A stretch of DNA of 64,000 bases from Bacillota bacterium (GCA_009784185.1 WRCD01000002.1:1-64000), one strand, 5' to 3'; positions 50,728 to 59,859 are shown, counted from the stretch's first letter. The notes: generated by a model from the sequence alone, not told the origin. Numbers and translations are program-made.

Positions 50728-50753
50728 AAAACAGGCGAGAGCCTGTTTTTTTA
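50727..50753 (+). terminator. Intrinsic terminator of rpsF-ssb-rpsR
   Basis: AAAACAGGC, GAGA loop, GCCTGTTTTTTTA. Confidence 0.85.
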
Positions 50754-50783
50754 TTCACTTAACACTTAACACTGAACAATGTC

Positions 50784-50996
50784 GGGTCGCTTACGCTCCA
50801 AAAAACCGGAACGAAGTGACCTACCCAAAATTCCCCTCTTTGGAGGGGTGCCCCGATAGGGGCGGGGTGGTTTAAAGGCAGGGAACAGGGAACAGGTAAC
50901 AGACAACAGGTAACCACTGTGGGTTGCTTACGCTCCAAAAAACCGGAACGAAGTGACCAACAATTATTAATTATTCACTATTCATTATTCATTGCA
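50784..50996. repeat. Cluster of family C and family A repeats
   Basis: Two family C units (GGGTCGCTTACGCTCC ... CGGAACGAAGTGAC at 50784-50820 and 50921-50957) flank a family A copy (50827-50872: AAAATTCCCCTCTTTGGAGG, GGTGCCCC, GGGGCGGGGTGG) and short direct repeats of GGGAACAGG (50880-50913). AT-rich ATTAATTATTCAC-type sequence follows. No gene is present in the 281-nt gap 50728-51008. Confidence 0.75.
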
Positions 50997-51028
50997 ACAT
51001 ATAAAGCGTTACAACGCTTTATATGTTG
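50995..51028 (-). terminator. Hairpin at the end of the minus-strand SipW-substrate pair
   Basis: CAACATATAAAGCG and CGCTTTATATGTTG form a perfect 14-bp stem with a 6-nt loop overlapping the stop codon at 51009. Confidence 0.6.
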
Positions 51029-51680
51029 CGGGTATAGGGTAGCTTGTCCATGCTGCTGCGGGGGTTGCAAAGTTGGCCACCTGCATTGCCTCTATAAAAA
51101 ACAGAACGACTATTGTAACATTGGCCAGTTGTGTTGCGGTTGCTCCGCCGGTTGAGGCAAGCGTAAACGTAAGGCTGGTCCAGGCATTTACCGGCGTTGT
51201 TGCGGACGTAAACACATTGCTGGTAGGCGCATTGGTGTATGTGTACGTTCTGGCGGGAGACTCGGTAAATCCCGGGTGAGTTATTGCTATACTGCCCCAG
51301 TTGGACGGCATTGCTGTCAGCGCCGATATTGCGGGCATTGTGGCACCGGTGTAATATCTAAGGTCAAGCTTGTACCGGATGTAGGCCGGGCTGCTTGCTG
51401 GTGCCGAGTTGCGCAGGCGGATTGTAGGTGCATCTAGTGTTATAACCGAGCCGGGAAAAATAAATCCGCTGCTGCTCAGTTTTAAGGTGCGCGCGCCTGC
51501 ACCTCCGTCAAGGTTGCCAATTTCCAGAACAATTCCGTTTGCAAAGTTTACAGACATATTGGTTTGCCTGGCGTCATACAACAGCGCAAGCGTAACCGAA
51601 ACCGAAAAAATGCCAAGCAAAAACACGGCGCACGAAGCAAGCATAAGTACCTTTAATTTTACACGGGTTTTTGTCTGCAT
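51009..51680 (-). CDS. Secreted protein with SipW-type signal peptide
   Basis: A 223-residue protein with signal LMLASCAVFLLGIFSVSV and junction TLALLYDARQTNM. The stretch NFANGIVLEIGNLDGGAGART is nearly the same as in the neighbour at 51689, so these are tandem paralogues. Beta-rich mature part (APTIRLRNSAPASSPAYIRY; AWTSLTFTLASTGG). RBS AAGGAG. It starts 8 nt after its paralogue's stop and shares its operon. Processing by the peptidase at 44226 is inference. Confidence 0.78.
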   Translation of the reverse strand: MQTKTRVKLKVLMLASCAVFLLGIFSVSVTLALLYDARQTNMSVNFANGIVLEIGNLDGGAGARTLKLSSSGFIFPGSVITLDAPTIRLRNSAPASSPAYIRYKLDLRYYTGATMPAISALTAMPSNWGSIAITHPGFTESPARTYTYTNAPTSNVFTSATTPVNAWTSLTFTLASTGGATATQLANVTIVVLFFIEAMQVANFATPAAAWTSYPIPATYKAL

Positions 51681-51688
51681 TTTTCTCC

Positions 51689-52351
51689 TTACAGGTTTTT
51701 AAATACAAGGCTGTTAAAGTTTACCTGGCTCCATGCCTGAGTCATTGTTAAGTTGGCGCACTGAACGGTTGCTATCCGCATTACAACTACCAGGCGGCTG
51801 TCTTCTAAATCAACTGCGGTCAGCGCAGGGTTAACCAGAATTGTAAAGCTTGTCCATGCATTTGTTTTGTAAATCTCGCCTTGCATTAAAGCGCTGCCGT
51901 TGGTGGGGTGAGTGTAGTTGTAATAGCCTGCGGAGTATACCCAGCTGCCGGCCGTAAAACTGGGTGTAAACCTGTTGTTAAACTCGGTGTTGGATAATGG
52001 CGTTGTTGAAGCGGCAGGCTTAAAAAACTGGTATTGTATTTCAAACCTGGCGTATGCGTTTATAGAGCCGTCTCTTAACTTTATGGTAGGAGCTTCGATA
52101 TTAATAACTGTGCCCGGATAAGCAAGGCCCCCGGTAAGCCCCGTAAACTTTAGCGTGCGTGAGCCTGCTATGCCGTCCAGATTGCCTATTTCCATAAACA
52201 CGCCTTTGGTAAAAAATATTTCGCTTGTGCCGCGTCTGGCATCGTAAAAATATGCAAGAGTTACCGATACGGTAAGACAGGCGCATATCAGTATTGCTGC
52301 TGCAGCCAACAGCACGGCTATAGTTTTGTATTTGTATGTTATGCGCAACAT
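51689..52351 (-). CDS. Secreted protein with SipW-type signal peptide
   Basis: A 220-residue protein, first of the minus-strand pair. Signal IAVLLAAAAILICACLTVSV followed by TLAYFYDARRGTSE, the clearest SipW-type junction in the window. FTKGVFMEIGNLDGIAGSRT matches its paralogue downstream. The mature domain is a beta sandwich by its strand pattern (APTIKLRDGSINAYARFEIQ; RLVVVMRIATVQCANLTM). RBS GGAGGGAG. Confidence 0.8.
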   Translation of the reverse strand: MLRITYKYKTIAVLLAAAAILICACLTVSVTLAYFYDARRGTSEIFFTKGVFMEIGNLDGIAGSRTLKFTGLTGGLAYPGTVINIEAPTIKLRDGSINAYARFEIQYQFFKPAASTTPLSNTEFNNRFTPSFTAGSWVYSAGYYNYTHPTNGSALMQGEIYKTNAWTSFTILVNPALTAVDLEDSRLVVVMRIATVQCANLTMTQAWSQVNFNSLVFKNL

Positions 52352-52414
52352 CTCCCTCCGTAAATCCTGCAGCTATTATACAATATTTTATATTAAAATC
52401 CAAACATACACACA

Positions 52415-52437
52415 AAAAACAGGCCTGCGGCCTGTTT
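52415..52437 (-). terminator. Terminator of the ger operon
   Basis: Read on the minus strand AAACAGGCCGCAGGCCTGTT TTTT, overlapping the end of the GerC-type gene. Confidence 0.8.
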
Positions 52438-53632
52438 AAATTTTGCCTTCTATATAAACAGTTGTTTCAACATCAATGCCCTGCAGATAGTTTCCGGGCT
52501 CGTCCAGTTTACCTAAATACTCTTTCCATGCCTTTGGGTTTGCCCTGTTAAACCTTCCGTAAAAATTCATTAAGTCTGCGTTTCTGCTGTATGCTAAGTC
52601 AAGCGAGGTTGTTATTTCGGACAATATTTCTTCTTTAAGTTTTTGTTTAAGTTCATTGTCAAAATAGCTTTTCCTGCCGGACAGGTTTACATTGCCGCCT
52701 GCTTGCTTTACTTGAGACAATGTCATTGTGCAATATATTCTGTACTCAATTATTGGCTGCCCATTAACCATTTTAGCGTTTACGCAAACTCTCTTTCCTA
52801 TTAGGTCTGCAATAACGGTTGCATTGTTAAAATTGGTGCTTGTTACGCCCTCAACCCTGGTTTTGCCGCGGGTGCTGTCCGGGTCAAGCCAGTTAAAGCC
52901 CCGCCCGTGTTCGTAACTTAAATCCGCTATTTTAATTCCGGACTTAAATATGCTGCCTGCCCCGTTGTTAACCAGCTCCAGCTTGCCCGTGCTGGTTTCG
53001 GTCTCTTCGGTTTCGCTTTCGGTTGCCGGTTCGTCCGGAGTTTTTGTACTAAGCACACTCATAACCGATACGCCTGCCGGACGCAGGTATTCTTTTAAAA
53101 ACCGGTTCAGGCTTATCTCGGATGAGTTTACAAACATCTTGTTAAAATCCATAATATTCTGAATTGAGTTGAGCCGCGCGTTTGTGCCGCTTGAGCCTGC
53201 TTCAATAATATCTTTAGCGGAGCCGGGAGTGTTTACAAGCGCAATGCCTGTGCCCAAGAGCTCGCTTCTGAAAAAGTAATCAAGCGTTTCTATTATGTTG
53301 CTGCCCGCAACCGAATCGCTGAGCACCAACAGTTTGCAATTAGAAAACCCGATTCTTTTACCAAGATTTAAGCCCAGCATTTCTATGGCTTCCGCTACGG
53401 TTGAGCCCTCGTGTGAAATTATTACAAGGCTTTCTGCGTAGGTTGTGCCCTGAACGGGCAGCACAATCTGCAAAAACACTTCATAGCTTTCATCTGCCTT
53501 GTCTACTCCCACTGCCATTACAATTGCTTCCGTTTCGGCTTGGTTTGGCCGTGCTATTGAGCTTGGGAAAATAACAAGTGCCAGCATAACAATTATCAGG
53601 CTCCAAAACTTTACTTTAGATGTTAATCTCAC
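52436..53632 (-). CDS. gerC: Ger(x)C-family spore germination protein without a lipobox Cys
   Basis: A 398-residue GerAC-type protein, the outer subunit of nutrient germinant receptors. N-terminal hydrophobic signal (FWSLIIVMLALVIFPSS), then AIVMAVGVDKADESYEVFLQ, GKRIGFSNCKLLVLSD and YFFRSELLGTGIALVN, all typical. Normal family members have a lipoprotein Cys followed by Trp-Asp just after the signal; here the region reads IARPNQAETEA with no Cys, so it would remain membrane-anchored by the signal helix or be secreted. The mid-region has an acidic Thr/Glu insert (ETEETETSTGK). Overlaps gerB by 17 nt. Confidence 0.88.
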   Translation of the reverse strand: MRLTSKVKFWSLIIVMLALVIFPSSIARPNQAETEAIVMAVGVDKADESYEVFLQIVLPVQGTTYAESLVIISHEGSTVAEAIEMLGLNLGKRIGFSNCKLLVLSDSVAGSNIIETLDYFFRSELLGTGIALVNTPGSAKDIIEAGSSGTNARLNSIQNIMDFNKMFVNSSEISLNRFLKEYLRPAGVSVMSVLSTKTPDEPATESETEETETSTGKLELVNNGAGSIFKSGIKIADLSYEHGRGFNWLDPDSTRGKTRVEGVTSTNFNNATVIADLIGKRVCVNAKMVNGQPIIEYRIYCTMTLSQVKQAGGNVNLSGRKSYFDNELKQKLKEEILSEITTSLDLAYSRNADLMNFYGRFNRANPKAWKEYLGKLDEPGNYLQGIDVETTVYIEGKI

Positions 53633-54707
53633 TTTTCCTGCCTCCTTTTTTGCTTACAAGCAATATTCCAATCAGAAGCAGGCTAAAAGCGTAAACTCCA
53701 ATGGCGGCAAACTTAGATTCTAAAAACAAATTGGTAATTCCGGCATAATTAAAATCTATAACATAAGCTGCGGCAGCTGCGGCAACAAATAAAACAGCCG
53801 CGGGAATAATCGGCTTAGAAATTTTATAAGCACTTACTAACACGCTGTTTAAGGCGGTTAATATTATGCCTGCAGTCAGAACAAGGCCGAAAGTCCAGGT
53901 TATTAACGCAAGCCATTCCAGGCGCACAATGTCCGAGATGTATGGTGTAACCTGAGTAAGATTTACAATGGCAAATTTAAAGAATCCCGCGGTTGTGTCA
54001 AACACGGCCGAAAATATTAAAACAAATACAACTAAGAATAATCCGCCCAGTCCGTTGAAGATAACTGCTTTTCTTAAAAACCCTTTTTCAATTTTAATTT
54101 TGCCCATAAAAAACAGCAGCAGCAGGCTGTTTCCGCTCCATAACATAGTTTGCCAGACTCCGCTGAGGCTGGGAGTTATGCCAAATTCAAAACCGGGCAG
54201 AATATTGGTAAGGTTTACCGACGGCAGGGCAGAGATAACAGTGATAATAAGTCCGGCTAAAACAAGGCCGAAGAAGATTTCGCAAGTGCGTCCGGCGGTA
54301 CGCCCGCCTTTAGCTGCCAGATAAACCGATACAAAAGCAATCGGCAGAATGAATATGGGCAGAACTAATTGGTAAAACATTGAGTTCATTAAAAATGCGT
54401 ATGTTTCAATTAATATATAAACCAGTTTAGACAAAAAAAACAGAACCAATATTAAACTAATTATATGTGCTGTAATTTTGCCCAGTTTGCCGGCCACGGC
54501 TTCAAAAAAAGTGCGGTCGGGGTTTTTGATTAGAACAAACAGAACGGGCAAAAGTATTGCAAATTCAACAGCAACTGTAAACAGCATGGTGTAAACAGCA
54601 TCATGCAGCGCAATTTCAGATATCAGCGAAGGAAATACCAGCAGTTTCATTCCGATTAGCAGAAATACCGATATTATGGCGGTTTGGCGGCAGTTAAGCT
54701 GTTTCAT
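53616..54707 (-). CDS. gerB: GerAB-family spore germination transporter
   Basis: A 363-residue membrane protein of the endospore germination permease family within the amino acid/polyamine/organocation fold. About ten helices (QTAIISVFLLIGMKLLVFPS at the start, TTAGFFKFAIVNLTQVTPYI near 240). In germinant receptors it forms the ligand-sensing B subunit. Starts 4 nt before the gerA stop; overlaps gerC by 17 nt, so all three are coupled. Confidence 0.9.
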   Translation of the reverse strand: MKQLNCRQTAIISVFLLIGMKLLVFPSLISEIALHDAVYTMLFTVAVEFAILLPVLFVLIKNPDRTFFEAVAGKLGKITAHIISLILVLFFLSKLVYILIETYAFLMNSMFYQLVLPIFILPIAFVSVYLAAKGGRTAGRTCEIFFGLVLAGLIITVISALPSVNLTNILPGFEFGITPSLSGVWQTMLWSGNSLLLLFFMGKIKIEKGFLRKAVIFNGLGGLFLVVFVLIFSAVFDTTAGFFKFAIVNLTQVTPYISDIVRLEWLALITWTFGLVLTAGIILTALNSVLVSAYKISKPIIPAAVLFVAAAAAAYVIDFNYAGITNLFLESKFAAIGVYAFSLLLIGILLVSKKGGRKSEINI

Positions 54708-56143
54708 TGCTTCTGCCTCCTGTGATTGCTGTTTGGTATAACGCGCGGGCGGGTTTTTTTATCGGTAAGCGGCGAGTTGGTTAAAGCATCTTTCAGGTCA
54801 GACTTAATGCGCGGCGAAAACGGCCCCAGATACGGCGCTCCGTATGAATCCATGTTTGCCATATATGCAATTAAAAATATTGCTCCTATTACAATGCCGT
54901 ATAATCCTAAAAGCCCGCCGATAACAGCAAACATAATGCGCAGCAGGCTTAACAGGTGCTGCTGGTCCGGCATGGTATACAACATAACGCCGGTTAGTGC
55001 TGCAATCATTATTGCTGGCGGAGTAACAAGCCCCGCTCTTACGGCGGTATCACCCAGAATCAACGCGCCCACTATAGCCAGTGCCATGCCAAGATAGCGG
55101 GGCATACGCAATGATGCTTCATACAATATTTCAAACAGCATTATAATAAACAGCATTTCCAGAAAGGGCGAAAAGGGTATTCCCTGAGTGGTGTTGACTA
55201 TGGTAATTAAAAACTTTACCGGCAGTATTTTGTAATGATACAATACAACCGCTATGTAAGTGCCGGGGAGTAGTACGGCAACTATTGTACTGAACAGGCG
55301 CAGCCACCTGAGAAACGTACCTCGTGCAGATTTCTGATAATAATCATTACTGTTTTGAAAGTCTTCCATTAAAACAAACGGCACGGTAAGTGCAATGGGC
55401 GAGCCGTCTACCAGAATTGCAATTCTGCCTTCAAGCATTTTGCCAACAACAATATCCGGCTTTTCGGCATATCCGAACTGCTTAAACATGGTGTGGGTAT
55501 GGTTTTCTAAAAAGCTTTCAATGTAGAAACTGTCCAAAACGCCGTCTATATCAATTTCTTGAATCTTTTGCTCTAATTTCTTTACGATTTTTTTATCTGC
55601 AATACTGTTTATATAGCACAAACAGACCCTTGTTGCAGTGTACTTGCCCACTTTAAAGGACTTGATAGCAAGGTCCGGTGTCCGCAAGCGCTTTCTTATT
55701 AAACTTATATTTATCTCTAAGGTTTCTACAAAGCCCTCTCTTGGGCCGTTAATGACTGTGCTTGTTGGCGGTTCTGCCGGCATACGTCCCGCAAATTGGT
55801 CAATTCTGAACTGCAGAACCTGACTGGAGCCGTCTAGGAAAAGCACGGGCTGCCCGCTTAGCAGGTTTTGTATGTACTCATCTTTGTTGCCGATTTTGCT
55901 TGCGTTGGCACTTTTTACTATTTCATTGGCTAAAAGTTCAATAGTAGGCTCGGCTTCAAGCTTATAGTCGATTAGTGGACTTATTACACCCAAGGAAAGC
56001 TGACCGATATCTGTTGCGCTGGCAAAGAAAGCTACCGCGGCCTTCTTGGTTCCTACTTTTAATTTGCGAACTACTAAATCCGGCGAATTACTAAACAGTT
56101 TTTGCAATTCAGCCACGGTTTCGTCTAGGCTTTTCTCCTGCAT
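54704..56143 (-). CDS. gerA: GerA-family spore germination protein
   Basis: A 479-residue A subunit of a germinant receptor. Cytosolic N-terminal part with VRKLKVGTKKAAVAFFASATD and GPREGFVETLEINISLIRKRLR, the GRIAILVDGSPIALTVPFV motif near residue 240, and five or six membrane helices (VLLPGTYIAVVLYHYKILPV; PFSPFLEMLFIIMLFEILYE; TAVRAGLVTPPAIMIAALTG). GerA subunits form a pentameric ion channel. Lys/Arg-rich C-terminal tail. RBS GAGG, with TATAAT close to the ATG on the minus strand. Confidence 0.93.
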   Translation of the reverse strand: MQEKSLDETVAELQKLFSNSPDLVVRKLKVGTKKAAVAFFASATDIGQLSLGVISPLIDYKLEAEPTIELLANEIVKSANASKIGNKDEYIQNLLSGQPVLFLDGSSQVLQFRIDQFAGRMPAEPPTSTVINGPREGFVETLEINISLIRKRLRTPDLAIKSFKVGKYTATRVCLCYINSIADKKIVKKLEQKIQEIDIDGVLDSFYIESFLENHTHTMFKQFGYAEKPDIVVGKMLEGRIAILVDGSPIALTVPFVLMEDFQNSNDYYQKSARGTFLRWLRLFSTIVAVLLPGTYIAVVLYHYKILPVKFLITIVNTTQGIPFSPFLEMLFIIMLFEILYEASLRMPRYLGMALAIVGALILGDTAVRAGLVTPPAIMIAALTGVMLYTMPDQQHLLSLLRIMFAVIGGLLGLYGIVIGAIFLIAYMANMDSYGAPYLGPFSPRIKSDLKDALTNSPLTDKKTRPRVIPNSNHRRQKQ

Positions 56144-56265
56144 TATTATACCTCGTAAAATTATTATGCGGTTCTTACCGCGAGTTTATGCACATCATAT
56201 AATACACTGGACTTTTGACTCCGGAATATTGTAAAATTTGTGTACCAAGTACAATAGGGGAAGAA

Positions 56266-57456
56266 TTGGCTGATAACTTTAACAACAACTTAAATAGTGG
56301 CAATACGGGGGGAAATAAAACCGGTCCGCAGTTTCCCGTTCCGCCTAAAAACCTTCCTAAAACAAAAGCTGAATATGAGGCAATGCTGGAGCGGGCAAAG
56401 GCGGCCAAAACTGCCGGAAACATACCAAAACCGCCACCGCTGCAGCCGAAAGATAACTACTCCGATAAAAAAATTGAGCAGTTGGTTAATACTAAAGCCA
56501 AAGTTCAGCACCAGCCTCAGCGGTTAAAGCCTACACGTGAAAAATATTTGCTGGTACCAAGAGACATTAATGACGATGATGAACGGCTTCAGCTTACGCC
56601 GCATGAAAGGGCGTTGGTGCAGAATGCTGCATTAAACAGCCGCAAAATTAAGCGTATGCTTACACGTGTCAAACACCCTTATCTGTTTTCCGGCAAATGG
56701 CTTATCTCGCCCCGATTCAGAAGAAGTGCCAGAATACCAACTCCGTTATGGGGCCAAATGATGGAGGAGGTGCGTGAGGCCAGAGCAAAGCTGATACTTA
56801 AGGGCAAGCCGGTAGCAAGGAAACAAAACAGGAAGCGGCCGTTTATATTGTTTTTTGTAATTTTTTCAATACTCTCGCTTTTGGGAGCAACTACATTTGG
56901 TATAATTACCATTATAAATCAGCCGCCGCTGCCGCAGGTGGGTTATATAGCATTAAACGAGGAGCAGTTTGGAAGCTTTAGAGTAAACAACTACGAGCCG
57001 GGCGAAACGGCCAATATTGATGTATTGTGCATGAACATGAGCCAGGGCGGTCAATCTGACGGCAAAGTTGCATTGAGGTTTTTTATGTATATAGCATTGC
57101 CTCTTCCGCCCGGAGTTCAGCCGACTCCGCAGCAGCAGCTGGAGCTTGAGGAACTTCTTGTAACGTTTGTATTGCCGGATGCAAGCTCATGGATTGCCGG
57201 CACGGTTATGCAAAACGGTATGCTTGAGGCTTGTATGTATTTTGCCAGACTCATGGAGCCCAGGGAAGTTGTAAAGCTTATAACGGGGTTTAAAGTGACT
57301 TCAAGGCACGGCGGCGTGTTTGCCTACAATTGGGAAAATCAGCGCATAAATGTTACCATTGAAGCCCAAGCACTGGAGCCGTCATTAAATTTAGTGAACA
57401 ACATCTGGTCGGATGCGCCTCTTATATGGAAGCAAACGGTTGGATTAAAAATTTAA
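56266..57456 (+). CDS. Type II membrane protein of unknown function
   Basis: A 396-residue protein from the TTG at 56266, which has AGGGG upstream; the open frame begins at 56215 but has no RBS there. The first 220 residues are cytosolic, rich in Pro, Lys, Asn and Gln (PKNLPKTKAEYEAMLERAK; PPPLQPKDNYSDK). A single helix (LFFVIFSILSLLGATTFGII) near residue 210 is followed by an extracytoplasmic beta-rich domain with a pattern of receptor or scaffold modules (GYIALNEEQFGSFRVNNYEP). No family recognised. The next gene starts 34 nt downstream and encodes a secreted transglutaminase-like protein, so they probably share a transcript. Confidence 0.65.
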   Translation: MADNFNNNLNSGNTGGNKTGPQFPVPPKNLPKTKAEYEAMLERAKAAKTAGNIPKPPPLQPKDNYSDKKIEQLVNTKAKVQHQPQRLKPTREKYLLVPRDINDDDERLQLTPHERALVQNAALNSRKIKRMLTRVKHPYLFSGKWLISPRFRRSARIPTPLWGQMMEEVREARAKLILKGKPVARKQNRKRPFILFFVIFSILSLLGATTFGIITIINQPPLPQVGYIALNEEQFGSFRVNNYEPGETANIDVLCMNMSQGGQSDGKVALRFFMYIALPLPPGVQPTPQQQLELEELLVTFVLPDASSWIAGTVMQNGMLEACMYFARLMEPREVVKLITGFKVTSRHGGVFAYNWENQRINVTIEAQALEPSLNLVNNIWSDAPLIWKQTVGLKI

Positions 57457-57490
57457 TATGTCATATTATAAATATTACAGGAGATGAAAA

Positions 57491-59713
57491 ATGAGGATTA
57501 CGGGTGTTATTGTTGCAGTGGTGTTCATGTTGTTTGTAGGGGGCGGCATATTTTTGGGCGTTCACTTTGCCAGTCCTATTGATACACCGGCCAACTTGCA
57601 GGTTTCCGGCACTACATTAAGCTGGAACAAAGTAGCCGCTGCTGAAAAGTACGAGGTGGTTGTAAACGGAACAACTGCTACAACCTCCAACACGCAATTA
57701 AATATAGCCGGCTATTTAAAGCCCGGCGAAAATATTGCTAAAGTAAAAGCCCTTAGGGGTTCGCTTGCATTTTTCAGTAAAGACTCAGAGTTTAGTCTGC
57801 CTTGGGAGCGGGAGCTGGATTCGGAACTGGCAAAGCCCGCTAATTTCAGAATAGAGGATTTTGGCAATGCCAAGCTTCTTAAGTGGGACGAGTCGGATGC
57901 GGCCAGCGCATATAGGATTAGTATCCAGTTAACCACCGCCGGCAGTTTTAGTACAAAAACACTTCAGACCTCGGGCAACTGGTTTGATGTTACCGAGGAG
58001 CTTGACCCGGCTGGCATTTACAGTTATAAAATCAGCGCGCTGCCGGATTTGTCCGACTCAAGCTCAACCTTTTTCCCAAGCGACTATACTGCGCCGGTAA
58101 CAGACGCTTTTTACAAGCCGCTTGCTATACCGGGCAATGTAAGTCTTACACGGGACAACCTGAACAGAATGTGGCTGCACTTTAATACCGTAAGCGGTGC
58201 AAAACATTACCTGATATCTGTTTTGGGCGGCAGTGACTTTGCTGTTACAAATGTTTCGCCGGCAAATATCACCGATTTGTTTGCGGGCGTGCCCATAACC
58301 AACGCAAGGTTTGCGTGTGTGGCGGCCATTGCGCAGGATACCGGATACAACACCAACAGCAGTTTCAGTGATTTTGCCGCGTGGTATAATACAAGTGCGC
58401 TAAACTCACTTAACACATTAAACTTTGATATGTTTGGCAGCACAATAAAATCGTCAATCAGTAACCAGGCAGAACTGAATGCCATATGCCGGTGGGCGAT
58501 ATTTAACCGGATAACCGGGTTTTATATACACATTGACAACAGCTACAACCCAACAATGTCTGCAGGAAGGCTGTCGGCCGCATCAGGCTCAAGCCTGCAT
58601 AACGCAATTATGGCGTATCCGGAGATTCTGGACTTGTATGTCGGAACCGACTCAAACAGTCTGCCAAGCAGAGTGCATAAAATAAGTTTAGAGTTCAGAA
58701 ACCCGCAGAGCCCGCATAAAACCCAGACCGGCAAATACTCAACCGCCCAGGAGCAGGCAGTTGCCCCAATGCAAAATGGGGACGGCTCATTCGTTCTGCC
58801 GATTGACAGCGTAACTAACACATATGTAGTATACAACAGCGAACAGTTGTTTTGGGCAGTTCAGGCCGGATATAAGCCGCTATTTGCAACCGGGCACAAT
58901 AGTGATGCTCAGCGGATTTATAACGAGGCCAGAACAGTGCTGGATAGTATTTTGGTTGCAGGCATGACAGATTACCAGATTGCGCTTGCTATATATCAGC
59001 ACATTGTGTTTAATACCAAATACGATTATAATTTGTATAACAAGCCATCATATGGCCCCGGCAAAAGCGAATTTATTAACCGCGGTTTTTATCTGGAGGG
59101 GGTATTTTTAGATGCGGGCAATGCCGTTTGTGACGGTTTTAGCAAGGCATATTCATTGCTATGTAATATGGCAGGAGTGGAATGCTATAAAGCAAACGGG
59201 GTAGCCGGCGGCGGAACCGACTGGGGCGGACACGCGTGGAATAAGGTAAAAATTACAACTCCTGTAAACGGAACCAGGCAATGGTATGTGGTGGACACCA
59301 CCTGGGCAGATATTACTATAACAACCGGCAACCACCACGATGAAATGATGACACACAGATACTTTTTGAAGACAGATGTCGAAATGTATTCATCTCATAG
59401 GGAAGACAATCCGCCTGCAGGTATGCCTGCTAACCCGGTTGCAAACACGACTTTCAACTATTATACTGCCACTAAATATGACGGCACAAACAGCATTGAT
59501 ATGAGCAACAACGGCACAAACAATTACGGTCAGCAGCAATCTGCGGTAAATTCGCTGGCAACCTGGTTTGCCGGTGTAAGTGACACATGGATAGAGTTTA
59601 GAATAACAGCAAGTGTAAATCTGGAGTCGATATTTGACTCAAGGCTTGGAGCAGACGATTACATTATGAGAACAAACGCCGGCGGCACACTTGTTGTAGT
59701 ATGGAAGGTATAA
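57491..59713 (+). CDS. Secreted transglutaminase-like protein with Fn3-like repeats
   Basis: A 740-residue extracytoplasmic protein with an N-terminal signal or anchor helix (VIVAVVFMLFVGGGIFLGVH). Residues about 35-300 hold three Fn3-like modules (PANLQVSGTTLSWNKVAAAE; KPANFRIEDFGNAKLLKWDE; PGNVSLTRDNLNRMWLHFNT). The transglutaminase-like core has Cys547 in NAVCDGFSKAY, His581 in GGHAWNKV and Asp602 in YVVDTTWAD, a full papain-like triad. Related proteins act on cell-wall peptides or crosslink proteins. RBS AGGAGATG. The partner upstream may hold it at the membrane, by inference. Confidence 0.82.
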   Translation: MRITGVIVAVVFMLFVGGGIFLGVHFASPIDTPANLQVSGTTLSWNKVAAAEKYEVVVNGTTATTSNTQLNIAGYLKPGENIAKVKALRGSLAFFSKDSEFSLPWERELDSELAKPANFRIEDFGNAKLLKWDESDAASAYRISIQLTTAGSFSTKTLQTSGNWFDVTEELDPAGIYSYKISALPDLSDSSSTFFPSDYTAPVTDAFYKPLAIPGNVSLTRDNLNRMWLHFNTVSGAKHYLISVLGGSDFAVTNVSPANITDLFAGVPITNARFACVAAIAQDTGYNTNSSFSDFAAWYNTSALNSLNTLNFDMFGSTIKSSISNQAELNAICRWAIFNRITGFYIHIDNSYNPTMSAGRLSAASGSSLHNAIMAYPEILDLYVGTDSNSLPSRVHKISLEFRNPQSPHKTQTGKYSTAQEQAVAPMQNGDGSFVLPIDSVTNTYVVYNSEQLFWAVQAGYKPLFATGHNSDAQRIYNEARTVLDSILVAGMTDYQIALAIYQHIVFNTKYDYNLYNKPSYGPGKSEFINRGFYLEGVFLDAGNAVCDGFSKAYSLLCNMAGVECYKANGVAGGGTDWGGHAWNKVKITTPVNGTRQWYVVDTTWADITITTGNHHDEMMTHRYFLKTDVEMYSSHREDNPPAGMPANPVANTTFNYYTATKYDGTNSIDMSNNGTNNYGQQQSAVNSLATWFAGVSDTWIEFRITASVNLESIFDSRLGADDYIMRTNAGGTLVVVWKV

Positions 59714-59847
59714 AGCAGTATCGGCGAAGCTGACGGTGTCTGTTAGGTGCCTACGCAAATCACATCCACCGTCACTTCGCCGCCACTGCTTTACTTGGAG
59801 CGAAGCGACCAATAATTATTAAGTGTTCAATATTCATTATTCATTAC
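59714..59847. repeat. Long inverted repeat plus family C unit
   Basis: AGCAGTATCGGCGAAGCTGA (59714 onward) pairs with TCACTTCGCCGCCACTGCT (ending 59790), then TTGGAGCGAAGCGACC and AATAATTATTAAGTG-type AT-rich sequence to 59847. It lies between the transglutaminase-like gene and recD2. Confidence 0.65.
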
Positions 59848-59859
59848 ACCGCGTCAGGC

